Part shown: in pieces, positions 30,401-38,146 of the stretch
How positions within the stretch are numbered: the first letter of the stretch is position 1
Layout: the number at the start of each line of letters is the position of its first letter
Source of the DNA: Brachypterus glaber
Taxonomy: Eukaryota > Arthropoda > Insecta > Coleoptera > Kateretidae
DNA: 64,000 nt
Assembly (NCBI GenBank): GCA_958510825.1
Contig: OY294050.1
Span: 6,673,340 to 6,737,339, forward strand
Direction: 5' to 3'
Program-made: the position numbers and the translations under genes
The notes under the pieces: model-generated
Seen by the model: only the letters and a program-made list of their open reading frames with translations
Database searches by the model: none
Told to the model about the DNA's origin: nothing

Positions 30401-31969
30401 AATTACTCGATAGTTATAGAATAGAATAGAATAGAATTTTATTGCCACTTAAATCTACATAAGCAAATTACAGGCAGACGTCAAAAATAATTACATAATT
30501 TTAAATGAGTTTTCATAATTTCAATCCACATTATACCACTACACTAAGTTAACATTACATAATTACATAACACTAAGTTAACATTACATATTAAAAAAAT
30601 GGCATAATTTAAAGTTACATTTAATTTAAAATTAAAATTTAAAATTTCCCTATTTCAGGTTATAGTCTTTACAGGCACTTTCTTGTATCTTTTAGTTTAC
30701 TTAAAAATTTAATAATCAATTAGGCAATAAAAATAATGCAGCTTATGTGGGCGTTACGTACGCTACAAAATTTGGAAGTACACTTGAGGAGTTAACATGC
30801 AAACCGTGCTTTGTCCACTTTTTTTGGGAAACGAGTTATTGATAGATTCTTATCACTCTGTCATTTGCACATGAACCTACCTCATTTTTCAATTAAAACA
30901 AGCTTTTTCCTATTTAAAATTATTGTTAAAAACTAGGGTTTCAATCAGAGTGTGTTTTGTCCTCTCAGTTTGAGATTCCGATTGACGTAACTTTTTCAGA
31001 AAAAAATACTTTTATTATAAGGATCAATTCTACCAATTTAGAAAGTAATCCCCACGAAAACAAAACAGTTATGGGTGGTTAAACTTTTTAAAAAAATAAA
31101 AAAACTCATTTGATTTTTTTTTATTTTTCGCAAAAAGAAAATTTAAAAAAATTAAAGTTTTTTTGTTGTTTTTTTTTCTTTTTAATTTTTAGTTTTTCAA
31201 AAAAAGATCTTTTTTAAATTGTTTAATTTCAGCACCAGATCACACAAGACTCAAACCCGCAAAAGACTGCACACCTATAGACTACCCCAAACCAGACGGA
31301 AAAATCAGCTTCGACCTTCTTTCATCTGTCGCTTTGACGGGGACCAACCACGAAGGCGACCAACCTGCACATTTGACGTTAAAAGACGACACCGTACCTG
31401 TTAAGCACAATTTGGCGCTTTTTGATGGGCCTGAGGGCAGGTTTTGTCCAGCTGGTAAGTTTATTTTTTTTATGCAGTCATTCAGAAATACGTTAATTCA
31501 GGTCCGTAACTGGAAAAAAAATCCAGGGGTGCTGAGCACTCCCTGACAGAAAATTTTTATATTTTCAGTGGTGCTCCCAAGCATTTTTTTTTTTGGGGGC
31601 AGAGCAAATATTTAAAAAATGAGAATTAGCAGACCGCGGGGCTACGCCCCTTGGTCAGCTAACTTTCCCTCAGGATATGAAATATTTTCCACCTCTGTAT
31701 GTAATGTAGTATTTATTTTTGAGAATAAAATATGATGTAATTTTTGTTGGGATTATAGAAAAATTTTCTTCAAAACGGTATCACACACTTTGTTATTTTT
31801 TACAGGTGTTTATGAATATGTTCCTATGGAATCTGGAGATGGCCAAAGGCTGCAAATCAATGCCCAAAACTGCATACACTGCAAAACTTGTGATATTAAA
31901 GACCCCACCCAAAATATTAACTGGGTTGTCCCAGAAGGGGGCGGTGGTCCAGCTTACAATGGCATGTAA
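24423..31969 (+). CDS. Etf-QO: electron transfer flavoprotein-ubiquinone oxidoreductase, complete nine-exon gene
   Basis: This inner-membrane mitochondrial flavo-iron-sulfur enzyme passes electrons from reduced ETF (fatty acid, branched amino acid and choline catabolism) to ubiquinone. Exons are 24423-24465, 24812-24916, 25764-26048, 26801-27025, 28161-28488, 28862-29043, 29680-29943, 31233-31454 and 31806-31969; they give 1818 nt, 605 residues, with every junction GT-AG and in phase. The N-terminus (about 1-40) is basic and acid-poor, as in a mitochondrial presequence. The FAD dinucleotide motif [11 protein letters not shown] lies at 61-71. Cluster ligands C549, C574, C577 and C580 have the same 25-3-3 spacing as the vertebrate enzyme, and the C-terminus [10 protein letters not shown] matches it. 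A poly-A signal AATAAA is at 32427-32432. No sign of damage. Confidence 0.97.
24812..24916 (+). CDS. Etf-QO: ETF-QO exon 2
   Basis: A 105-nt exon, acceptor TTTTTTAG, donor GTAATA. It encodes a basic stretch then [18 protein letters not shown], the conserved segment preceding the FAD domain (ITTHY and a PRDKD-RW-like motif in vertebrates). Confidence 0.92.
25240..25690. repeat. inverted repeat with arms of about 180 bp in ETF-QO intron 2
   Basis: The left arm (about 25245-25420) and right arm (about 25510-25690) are inverted copies. Shared blocks include TACGTTTCTGGAC, AAAAAATATGAT(T/A)TCCGT, TTTGTGACCACGATAACTCA and AGAA(T/C)GCTT. A more diverged direct relative precedes it (about 25030-25200: GGTCTGTCTGTCC then TTCAAATTTGAACTA...). 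The phrase 'ACGATAACTCAAGAA' next to a run of GACAGAC-like words recurs in many insect repeats; family not named. Confidence 0.7.
25764..26048 (+). CDS. Etf-QO: ETF-QO exon 3 (FAD-binding motif)
   Basis: A 285-nt exon, acceptor ATTTCAG, donor GTATGT. It encodes [11 protein letters not shown], the GGGPAG nucleotide-binding loop, [15 protein letters not shown] and DWKEKGAPL, all colinear with the vertebrate enzyme. Confidence 0.96.
26801..27025 (+). CDS. Etf-QO: ETF-QO exon 4
   Basis: A 225-nt exon, acceptor TATTTAAAG, donor GTAAGT. It encodes [34 protein letters not shown] and [16 protein letters not shown], highly conserved FAD-domain segments. Confidence 0.95.
27661..27792. mobile_element. 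fold-back MITE in ETF-QO intron 4
   Basis: The left arm (27661-27695, with GTATGGAATAGTCATTCCGC) pairs with the right arm (27751-27792, with GCGGAATATTGTCTATTCCA). The GC-rich loop has its own inverted pair GTCATAC / GTATGAC. About 132 bp. Confidence 0.8.
28161..28488 (+). CDS. Etf-QO: ETF-QO exon 5
   Basis: A 328-nt exon, acceptor TTATTATAG, donor GTAAGT. It encodes [51 protein letters not shown] and [14 protein letters not shown], conserved through the FAD and ubiquinone-binding region. Confidence 0.96.
28500..28740 (+). repeat. possible Penelope-like fragment ending in a perfect hairpin
   Basis: A block with GCGACGTTTCCTCTTTAATC, AAGACTTTATCAAGCTTAGC (about 28570-28610) resembles the CGACGTTTCG...TCATCTTCAG-type region of Penelope-like elements. 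It is followed by a perfect hairpin at 28690-28740 (23-bp arms, 5-base loop GTCAT). Only the resemblance is seen; no reverse transcriptase is present. Confidence 0.4.
28862..29043 (+). CDS. Etf-QO: ETF-QO exon 6
   Basis: A 182-nt exon, acceptor TTCTTTTAG, donor GTTTGT. It encodes [31 protein letters not shown] and [10 protein letters not shown]. It has no ATG and so is easy to miss with simple frame scans, but the match is unambiguous. Confidence 0.95.
29137..29633. repeat. composite: palindromic-family part plus adjoining 390-bp element, copy 1
   Basis: 29137-29240 is a shortened palindromic-family copy (AGTATATTAAAGTACTA...GCGCTAAAAACGTGTTATG). From about 29241 the sequence departs from the family and matches 47108-47500 for about 390 bp. 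That part starts TTTTTTCTATTTTGCTC and ends GTCGCAAAATAGAAAAAT, an inverted pair. It lies in ETF-QO intron 6. Confidence 0.7.
29680..29943 (+). CDS. Etf-QO: ETF-QO exon 7
   Basis: A 264-nt exon, acceptor TATTTTTAG, donor GTATGT. It encodes [37 protein letters not shown] and LYGGIAYTG...EPWTLKH, including the segment linked to membrane contact in this family. Confidence 0.95.
30160..30305. mobile_element. fold-back MITE in ETF-QO intron 7
   Basis: The left arm (TATGGCACTCATGGGTAAA, ATATTGCCC, GAAAATTAACCTGC) pairs with the right arm (GCAGGTTAATTTTC, GGGCAATATT, TTTACCCACGAGTACCATA). The tip is GC-rich (TTGGCTGACGCCTC). About 145 bp. Confidence 0.75.
30415..30660 (-). repeat. retroposon 3' end, minus orientation, with (ATTCT)n tail
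   Basis: Read on the minus strand, unique sequence ends in GGCAATAAAATTCTATTCTA, i.e. a poly-A-signal-like word followed by a pentanucleotide microsatellite (30416-30437 on the plus strand). This layout is typical of LINE 3' ends. The remaining unique part upstream is AT-rich; a direct repeat (ACACTAAGTTAACATTACATA) lies near 30541 and 30570. Confidence 0.5.
31233..31454 (+). CDS. Etf-QO: ETF-QO exon 8
   Basis: A 222-nt exon, acceptor TTAATTTCAG, donor GTAAGT. It encodes [35 protein letters not shown] and [11 protein letters not shown]; the Cys (C549) is the first iron-sulfur ligand. Confidence 0.95.
31500..31670. repeat. short repeat with GGTCCGTAACTGG end in ETF-QO intron 8
   Basis: GGTCCGTAACTGG at about 31501 and GGGGCTACGCCCC near 31639 recall the CCCCTAGTTACGGCCCTG end seen at 58033-58050 in the opposite orientation. 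Such CAGGGCCGTAACTAG-like ends are usual in small non-autonomous DNA elements. Evidence is limited to the ends. Confidence 0.35.
31806..31969 (+). CDS. Etf-QO: ETF-QO exon 9 (4Fe-4S end)
   Basis: A 164-nt terminal exon, acceptor TTTTTTACAG, stop TAA at 31967-31969. It encodes [19 protein letters not shown] with three cluster cysteines, and the family C-terminus [13 protein letters not shown]. Confidence 0.96.
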
Positions 31970-33060
31970 TTATATTAAGTAATTTTACGAAAACCAAATT
32001 TTTCGAAAAAATATTAGGATTGGTTTATGCATAATTTTAACCTGATTAACTAGCACCAAATGTAAAAAGTTTAATCAGTACATTCTTAAAAAGGTTATAG
32101 TTAATAATGTAGGTTATTATTATTTATAAACGAACCCTTAATTATCAATTAGGTAAAAAACAATAATTTTAATGACGCACTGTTTTTAAAAACAAATATT
32201 ATAGTCTTCCCTGAAAGGGATCGCAATTTTAAAACTCAGTTTTAAAAATCCAGTTTTAAAAACTCAAGAAAATTATTTTTAAAAACTCAAGAAAATTAGT
32301 TTAAAGAACTGTTTTGTCTTTTTCGAAATTTTAAAACGAAACATTGATCTTTAATTGTAAGTCTATTCCTGTAACTATTGTTAAATGTATTTATATAAAA
32401 AAAAAATTGTATTTTTACATAAATTTAATAAACTTTTATACACAAGTGCAATTATTTTAAGTAAAATTCTCTACCTGTCACGTAATACTTGAAAGAACCC
32501 TTATACAAAGGAATAGTCGAGGGATTTATTTATTGAAAAAACGTGTACAAAGATTGTGAGGATCAAAGGATTGGAAAGATTGTCAAAAAGATTGTGAAAG
32601 ATTGTATAAAATTTTAATGAAGATTTTTAAAGATTGTGGAACGATTTCAGATGATTGTAGATGATTGTGGAGGATTCTGGAGGATTGTAGATGATTTGGA
32701 ATAAAGAATTGTCAAGGATTGTAAAAGATTTTTGGATAGGTGTACAAGGATTGTCCAATAAATAAACCCATCGGGAATAGTTTTAAATAAAAGAAACATT
32801 TCAAAGTTAAGTCTTATAATATTAAATAAACAAAAAAAAATATTAACATATATATTACATATTTTCAAAAATGAATAAAAATTAAATATATATGTAACTA
32901 AAAATTATTAACAATAAAATAAAATATATACATTCATAAATAAGTAAATATTCATTGATAAAACAAAAAGGCGTAACTGCCATATTGTTATATCGATGAT
33001 CATGTGCAAGATAATTTAAGAAGTGTATACAAAAAAATTGTGTAAATTAAAATAAAATCA
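31970..33060. other. ETF-QO 3' region and cryptic AGATTGT simple-sequence tract
   Basis: AATAAA at 32427-32432 is a plausible ETF-QO poly-A signal. From about 32545 to 32755 the words AGATTGT, GGATTGT and GATGATTG recur without fixed period (cryptic simplicity). No gene seen. Confidence 0.6.
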
Positions 33061-33062
33061 AA

Positions 33063-33265
33063 TATACCAGGTGTTTCATAAGAGAAAAATCAGGCTCTTT
33101 TTTGCAAAACATTAGACACATAAAAAATATATTTTGGCAACTTATGTAGATCAAAAAAATAAAGCTTCTTTTGAAACTAAGACACTTCAACTTTATATCT
33201 TTTCTGAAATTGTCCAAAAAACTCGCTTTTTATGACTGATCGTTAAAAAATAAAACACCTGGTAT
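33063..33265. mobile_element. MITE with ATACCAGGTGTTT ends
   Basis: The left end ATACCAGGTGTTTCATAA (about 33065) and the complement of the right end (AAAATAAAACACCTGGTAT, ending about 33265) form an inverted pair bounded by TA. About 200 bp, mariner-type style. Confidence 0.65.
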
Positions 33266-33735
33266 ATTTTACTGGTAAAATCTACAATTATACCGGTGAT
33301 TTGCAAAAACGAGCAATATTTATATAAAATATTGATTCATTTTTAAAATAAAATAACCTGGTAAAAAAGAAACTTGTTTTTACCAGGAAAATGTTAAATC
33401 CTGCTAAATTTTGATACAGGAAAAAACGAATAAAATTATTTTTTGTTGCAAAAGATGCACCGGGTGTTTATGATTAAAACATATCACGAATAAATGTGTT
33501 TAATATTAAAAATTATTATTTATTAAAAACAAATATATTAAAATATATCGTAAAATTTTAAAAATATAATTTTTGTGCTTAATTTTAACATTGATTCACA
33601 GAAACAAAACACTGGAAAACGAGATATTGATTACAGTGAAACGAAAAAAATTACAATTTTTTTCGCTGCACCTAATACAGGGTGCAATTTAATTTTAAAT
33701 GGCTTAACTTTTTATATTAAATTTATGAATTATGG
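33266..33735. other. intergenic stretch with decayed element ends
   Basis: Isolated end-like words (ACCTGGTAAAAA near 33356, TTTTTACCAGG near 33379, CACCGGGTGTTTATG near 33459, TACAGGGTGCAATTTAA near 33677) indicate overlapping decayed mariner-type MITEs. No gene. Confidence 0.45.
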
Positions 33736-34286
33736 GGCAGACTAACATCTCTACTCTAAATTTCTCTACTCCCTAACATCCCTACTCCATAACATCCCTA
33801 CTCCACAACAACTCTACTCCGTAACATATCTACTCCATAACATCTCTACTCCATAACAACTCTACTCCACACTATATGCACTTTATTAGCCACTTAATAT
33901 TAAATGAGCAGTTCAAAGAACAAAGAATCTTCTTCTTCTAGATTATTTTATTTTTTTCCTAGAAAACGTTTATTTTCAAATGTATATCTAGAACAATCAT
34001 AAATGAATTATTCTAAAAGCAACAATGACCGTGTACTCTTAACATGAACTAATATGTAAGTAATTAATAAACTGAATTCATTTTTGACAGTGACTTAGCA
34101 TGACAAATATCCTTTTGAGTTAAGACAAGTGGCTAATCAAGTGTCTATAGTGTGGATTAGAGTTGTTACGGAGTAGAGATGTTATGGAGTAGAGATGTTA
34201 CGGAGTAGAGTTGTTGTGGAGTAGGGATGTTATGGAGTAGGGATTATAGGGAGTAGAGAAATTTAGAGTAGAGATGTTAGTCTGCC
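33736..34286. mobile_element. 551-bp fold-back element with tandem-structured arms and 8-bp target duplication
   Basis: Terminal arms of about 160 bp (33736-33895 and 34127-34286) are nearly perfect inverted copies beginning GGCAGACTAACATCTCTACT. Each arm is built of about seven tandem 18-19-bp subunits of the type CTCCATAACATCCCTACT. The direct flanks AATTATGG (33728-33735 and 34287-34294) are an exact 8-bp target duplication. The loop (33896-34126) shows no coding frame. An 8-bp duplication fits hAT- or P-type integration; fold-back architecture with tandem arms recalls Drosophila FB elements, which however duplicate 9 bp. Confidence 0.92.
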
Positions 34287-34751
34287 AATTATGGTTAGTT
34301 AAACGACTTAAAAGCAAATATGGTCCACACTTTCAGATACACCCTGTATATAATATAACAAACAACTATTTTGTACAATTATTACATACAATTTCTTAAT
34401 ATATTAATACTTATGGTAACTATATAAAAACTAATTTTTAAATTACAGAAAAAAAAATGTCATAACACTTTGATTCGTCAAAGTAATAAAATGTAGAATA
34501 GATATGTTAAAATTGGGCCCATGTATTCTTTTTAAATGCATTTTTAGAGGAATGTAGGTATTTTTTCAAATAAAAAGTATTTGGTACTGCCTGCGCGAAA
34601 ACTAGTATTTATATAAGGGGTTTTTCTTGGTACAGGTTACAATTTTTAGAAAAAATATTGGAATTAAAAAGTTATAAATACTAACAATTTTAAACGAAAA
34701 AAAGGAAAGAAGTTTGATAGAATTACATTTCTTATATTGAGATATAGATAT

Positions 34752-34869
34752 ATACAGGGTGTTATTTTCAAAATGGTAATAATTTCTGATATTTAATTAA
34801 AATATATTGAATTTTAGAAAAAATCAAATTAAAAACGGATGTTTCATTATAAAAATAACACCCCGTGTT
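34752..34869. mobile_element. TACAGGGTGTTATTTT MITE
   Basis: TACAGGGTGTTATTTT at about 34753 pairs with AAAATAACACCCCGTGT near 34853-34869. The element is about 118 bp, mariner-type, in the intergenic cluster. Confidence 0.65.
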
Positions 34870-35000
34870 TGTTTTACTTTATACATATAGATACATTTAG
34901 ATTAACCATTTACTGTTTTATACACATTAAAACTATACAGTGTGATTCGCCTAAAGCAAAAGACTCGTTTTGGGCGTTATTATTAAAGCCAATATACAAA

Positions 35001-35688
35001 TACAGGGTGATCAGTAACTGACATGCCAAAATTTAAGACGTGATTCTACATCCAAAAATATGAAAAAAAGTTTCTATAAAGGTTGGTCCCTAAAGGAGCT
35101 ACGGCCCTTCGAAGATGACATATTGAATGGGGAACAAAAAAAAAGCATTAATAAAATTTTAATGCCGCAGGGTGATTCTTCATTTAAAACTGAGTAAAAA
35201 GTATTCTTCACCAAAACACCTAAATTTAATATTAAAGGAGTAATAGCCTTTCAAAAAGTAACGTTTTTGGTGACAAAATGTTACTTCCTCTTAATTTCAT
35301 TTTTTTTTTGAAAACGGTTGCTCCTACAATGACATTTTTTATATATTTTTACTCATGGAATCTATATTTTTTACAAAAAATCCAAAAATCCTCTGGACAA
35401 ATTCAAGAAAATAAATTAACATAAACTTATTGCCCTTAATTATACTAGTATACACGCAAAAGCTCGTCGCTCTAGCTTAAAGGGTGCCAGAGTTATTAAT
35501 TAAAAACCTTTTTTTTTAATTATTTTAAAGGGCCTTAAGCTGAAGGACTACGTTTTGCAATAAAGAACGTTTATTATTATTATTATTTTAAAGGGCCTTG
35601 AGGCTTATTTCCGGTCCAACATTTATAGGGACTTCTTTTGGATGTAGAATCATTAAATTTTGGCATGCCAGTTATTGATCACCCTGTA
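35001..35688. mobile_element. TACAGGGTGATC mariner-type MITE, copy 1 (688 bp)
   Basis: The left end TACAGGGTGATCAGTAACTG at 35001 and the complement of the right end (ending ATCACCCTGTA at 35688) share 36 bp with few mismatches: GACATGCCAAAATTTAA versus GGCATGCCAAAATTTAA. Subterminal blocks (TGATTCTACATCCAAAA, GGTTGGTCC) are also inverted. TA lies at both termini. Other copies: 45867-46602 (full), 57776-57948 and 63362-63509 (partial), and a diverged relative at 49241-49790. Confidence 0.9.
35540..35580 (+). repeat. retroposon tail nested in MITE copy 1
   Basis: TTGCAATAAAGAACG followed by (TTA)n interrupts the block that is continuous in the other copy (AATTTTAAAGGGCC); the flanks TATTTTAAAGGGCCTT are duplicated on both sides (about 35521 and 35584). 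This looks like a short retroposed insertion with a target duplication. Confidence 0.6.
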
Positions 35689-35689
35689 T

Positions 35690-36176
35690 AGGAATTTATT
35701 TGCCTGAGGTAAATCACCCTGTATATTAGGCATATTTCACCCAATTTTCACCGGTTATTTTATTTTGTGCACATTATTTTCAAGTTATTAATGTTACTTT
35801 TTTTACGTCTACCCTATCACAGTTTTCTATGTATTAAGACGGACAGACATTTTTTTTTAAATATATTTTAAGTCTTTTTTATGTAAAGCATCTATTTTAA
35901 GGGCCCTTTCGAATAAAAAAAAAACATATATGTTATGTATTATGACACATATTTCGCCTTTGAAGACCACATTTTGATACGAAAATTCTCAAATATAATT
36001 AAAGATATTAAGATGTTTTTTTTTATTGTACAGCTAAAGAGTTGCCTTTTTTTTAATTTTTTGCTTTAAGACAAAAAAAGAATCGAAAAAAGGACGATGT
36101 TAGGCACTCAAGCAACGATTTAACTAAACAATGGTAAAAACCCCATATCGATATATTTATTATGGGGACTTTTCCT
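35690..36176. other. intergenic stretch
   Basis: AT-rich, with no supported gene. AAATCACCCTGTATA at about 35711 is another mariner-type end. Confidence 0.4.
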
Positions 36177-36842
36177 AATTGGAAAAAAATAAACTTTTAT
36201 TTTTTTTTATGAAAAGAATATGGTATTTATTGAACTGACTTCTTTTGGACATATTTATAAAACATATTAAGAATATAGTTTTTTTTTTGCATTTTTAGTA
36301 CCTTCTGAAAAGAATTATTATATAACATATTAAGAATATAATTTTTAATTTTTTTTTTGCATTTTGAGTACATCTTGACCACTTCAGAGGGCGTCTTCCA
36401 AAAGACACTTTTTAAACGGCTCCACAGTTTTTGGGATTCCTGTAACACATAGAGTAAAAATTCCAACGGGATCCTATCCTATAAGACTAAATACTAGTAA
36501 TCAAACCTAAAAACTATTCTATTTTTAATATTTTTATCATTTTATGAACATTTTTCTGAAAAACGAAAAAATACGCCATATCATTTTTCAGAAAAATGAT
36601 TATAAAATGATAAAAATATTAAAAATAGAATATTAATATAGTATTTAGTCTTATAAATAGAATCCCGTTCGACTTTTACTTTATGTGTTACAGGAAGCCC
36701 AACAACTGTGGAGCCGTTTAAAAGGTGTCTTTTGGAAGACGCCCTCTGAAGTGGTTAAGATGTACTAAAAATGCAAAAAAAAAATAAAAATTATATTTTT
36801 AATATGTAATATAATAATTAAAAAGTTAATTTTTTTCCAATT
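36177..36842. mobile_element. 666-bp fold-back element
   Basis: The ends AATTGGAAAAAAAT (36177) and ATTTTTTTCCAATT (ending 36842) are inverted. The arms continue inward with long inverted blocks: GACCACTTCAGAGGGCGTCT / AGACGCCCTCTGAAGTGGTT, TGTAACACATA, ATTTTTAATATTTTTATCAT and its complement, with a tip at about 36560-36590. The minus-strand frame at 36227-36466 is a by-product. Confidence 0.88.
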
Positions 36843-38054
36843 ATGAAAAGAAAAAAAAATAACCGAGAATTTTCGGATTAAAAAAAAGCTTTACAAATGC
36901 CAAAAAATGCATTTTAACCAAATCGGAATCGGGTCAAACTCACTCACACGTACATATATTTTTTTTTCTGTCATGGACAAGAAAAACTTTGTAGTTTTTT
37001 TTATTTGAAAGAACACTTAATACACCGAGAAAAAAACTACACGAATTGTAGATTTCTATTAAAATATTTTTAATATTACACCAAAAATTACAATGTGCGA
37101 TATTAAATTTTTCTATCTATAGTGCGAAAACCCTGTAGGTTTACAAAAACCAGATTTTCCATGATTGGACCGTGCCGAACTTTGCCCGGTCAAATCCCGT
37201 TAAGTTATTTTAGTACGTATTTTCTTCCAAGGACGGTAAACAATGATACGTTTCGATTTTTATTTTCTTCTTCATAAGATAAATTTTAAATATTAGTGAC
37301 GTTCCTTGCGGTAAGAGATCATAGGTAATAAATAAAGATAAAAAAGGACAAATCTCAATTTTTTTTTAGTTAAAATATTACATAAATACTCATTACTTCA
37401 TTTTTGACTTAATGTCCTATGCTCTAACAAAATATAGTCGTATTAAAGGTGCAAGTTGCTTGCAAAACAACTTTACTATATTTCAAAAACGCTCTGACAT
37501 AAGACGTGAAATTTGGAACACATTTTTTCTACTACTTGGAAAATCTTTGTTTCAAATTTCAAGTATCTGTCAGTCAAATCGTAATGAAAAGTTGTTTTGC
37601 AAGTGACTTGCGCCTTTTATACAAGTAAAAGTTAAAATTTGTTATGATAAAATCTTATTTTTTTACCCTTTTTTCCCAGAGCCCTTTACGCAAGGAACTT
37701 CACATCTATCTACAATAAAGACAATCAAAAACTAATTTTTTTCTAAAAAATATACAGTTAAATATACACATAATTGACATTATTATAGATATGTATTTTG
37801 TACATTAATATATTTTTTCCACCGCAAAATTTTTCTTAATTTCTATTAATTAAATTTTTTTTTCGCTGATTTGAAAAACAAAAATTTCTTCATATCAGAC
37901 TAAAACTTTTACCTTAATGTTGTTCTTCTTCTTCTTCTTCTGCCTCGGAATCGTTCGGATCAGTTCGGTGAAGTTCAGGATTCGAACTTCCCAAATGCAG
38001 GGCCGACTTCAGGTGGTTTAAGGAGGAGGTGAGTTTGTTAAAGTAAGCCGTTTG
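36843..38054. other. Graf 3' region and intergenic sequence
   Basis: The Graf 3' untranslated region should lie here on the minus strand; AATAAA on that strand occurs near 37264, about 790 nt after the stop. An imperfect hairpin pair GTTGTTTTGCAAG / CTTGCAAAACAAC flanks 37450-37605 (GTGCAAGTTGCTTGCAAAACAACTT versus GAAAAGTTGTTTTGCAAGTGACTTGCGCC), a probable small fold-back element. No gene. Confidence 0.5.
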
Positions 38055-38146
38055 TCAAGGAAGAGCCTCGACGTAATTTTCTGGGATTAACCCTGTTTTC
38101 CCGTTTAGACTCCCTTCAATCCAGCCGGGTTCCTGTGAGGGCTTAA
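38055..38146 (-). CDS. Graf: Graf exon 16 (SH3 second half, stop)
   Basis: 92 nt, acceptor TTTTTTACAG, stop TGA at 38057-38055. It encodes VKPSQEPGWIEGSLNGKTGL and IPENYVEALP, with the Trp and PxNY motif of SH3 ligand binding. Confidence 0.96.

Noticed and set aside
36227..36466. 79-codon minus-strand frame
   Set aside because: It lies in one arm of a long fold-back element and its sequence is repeated in the other arm.
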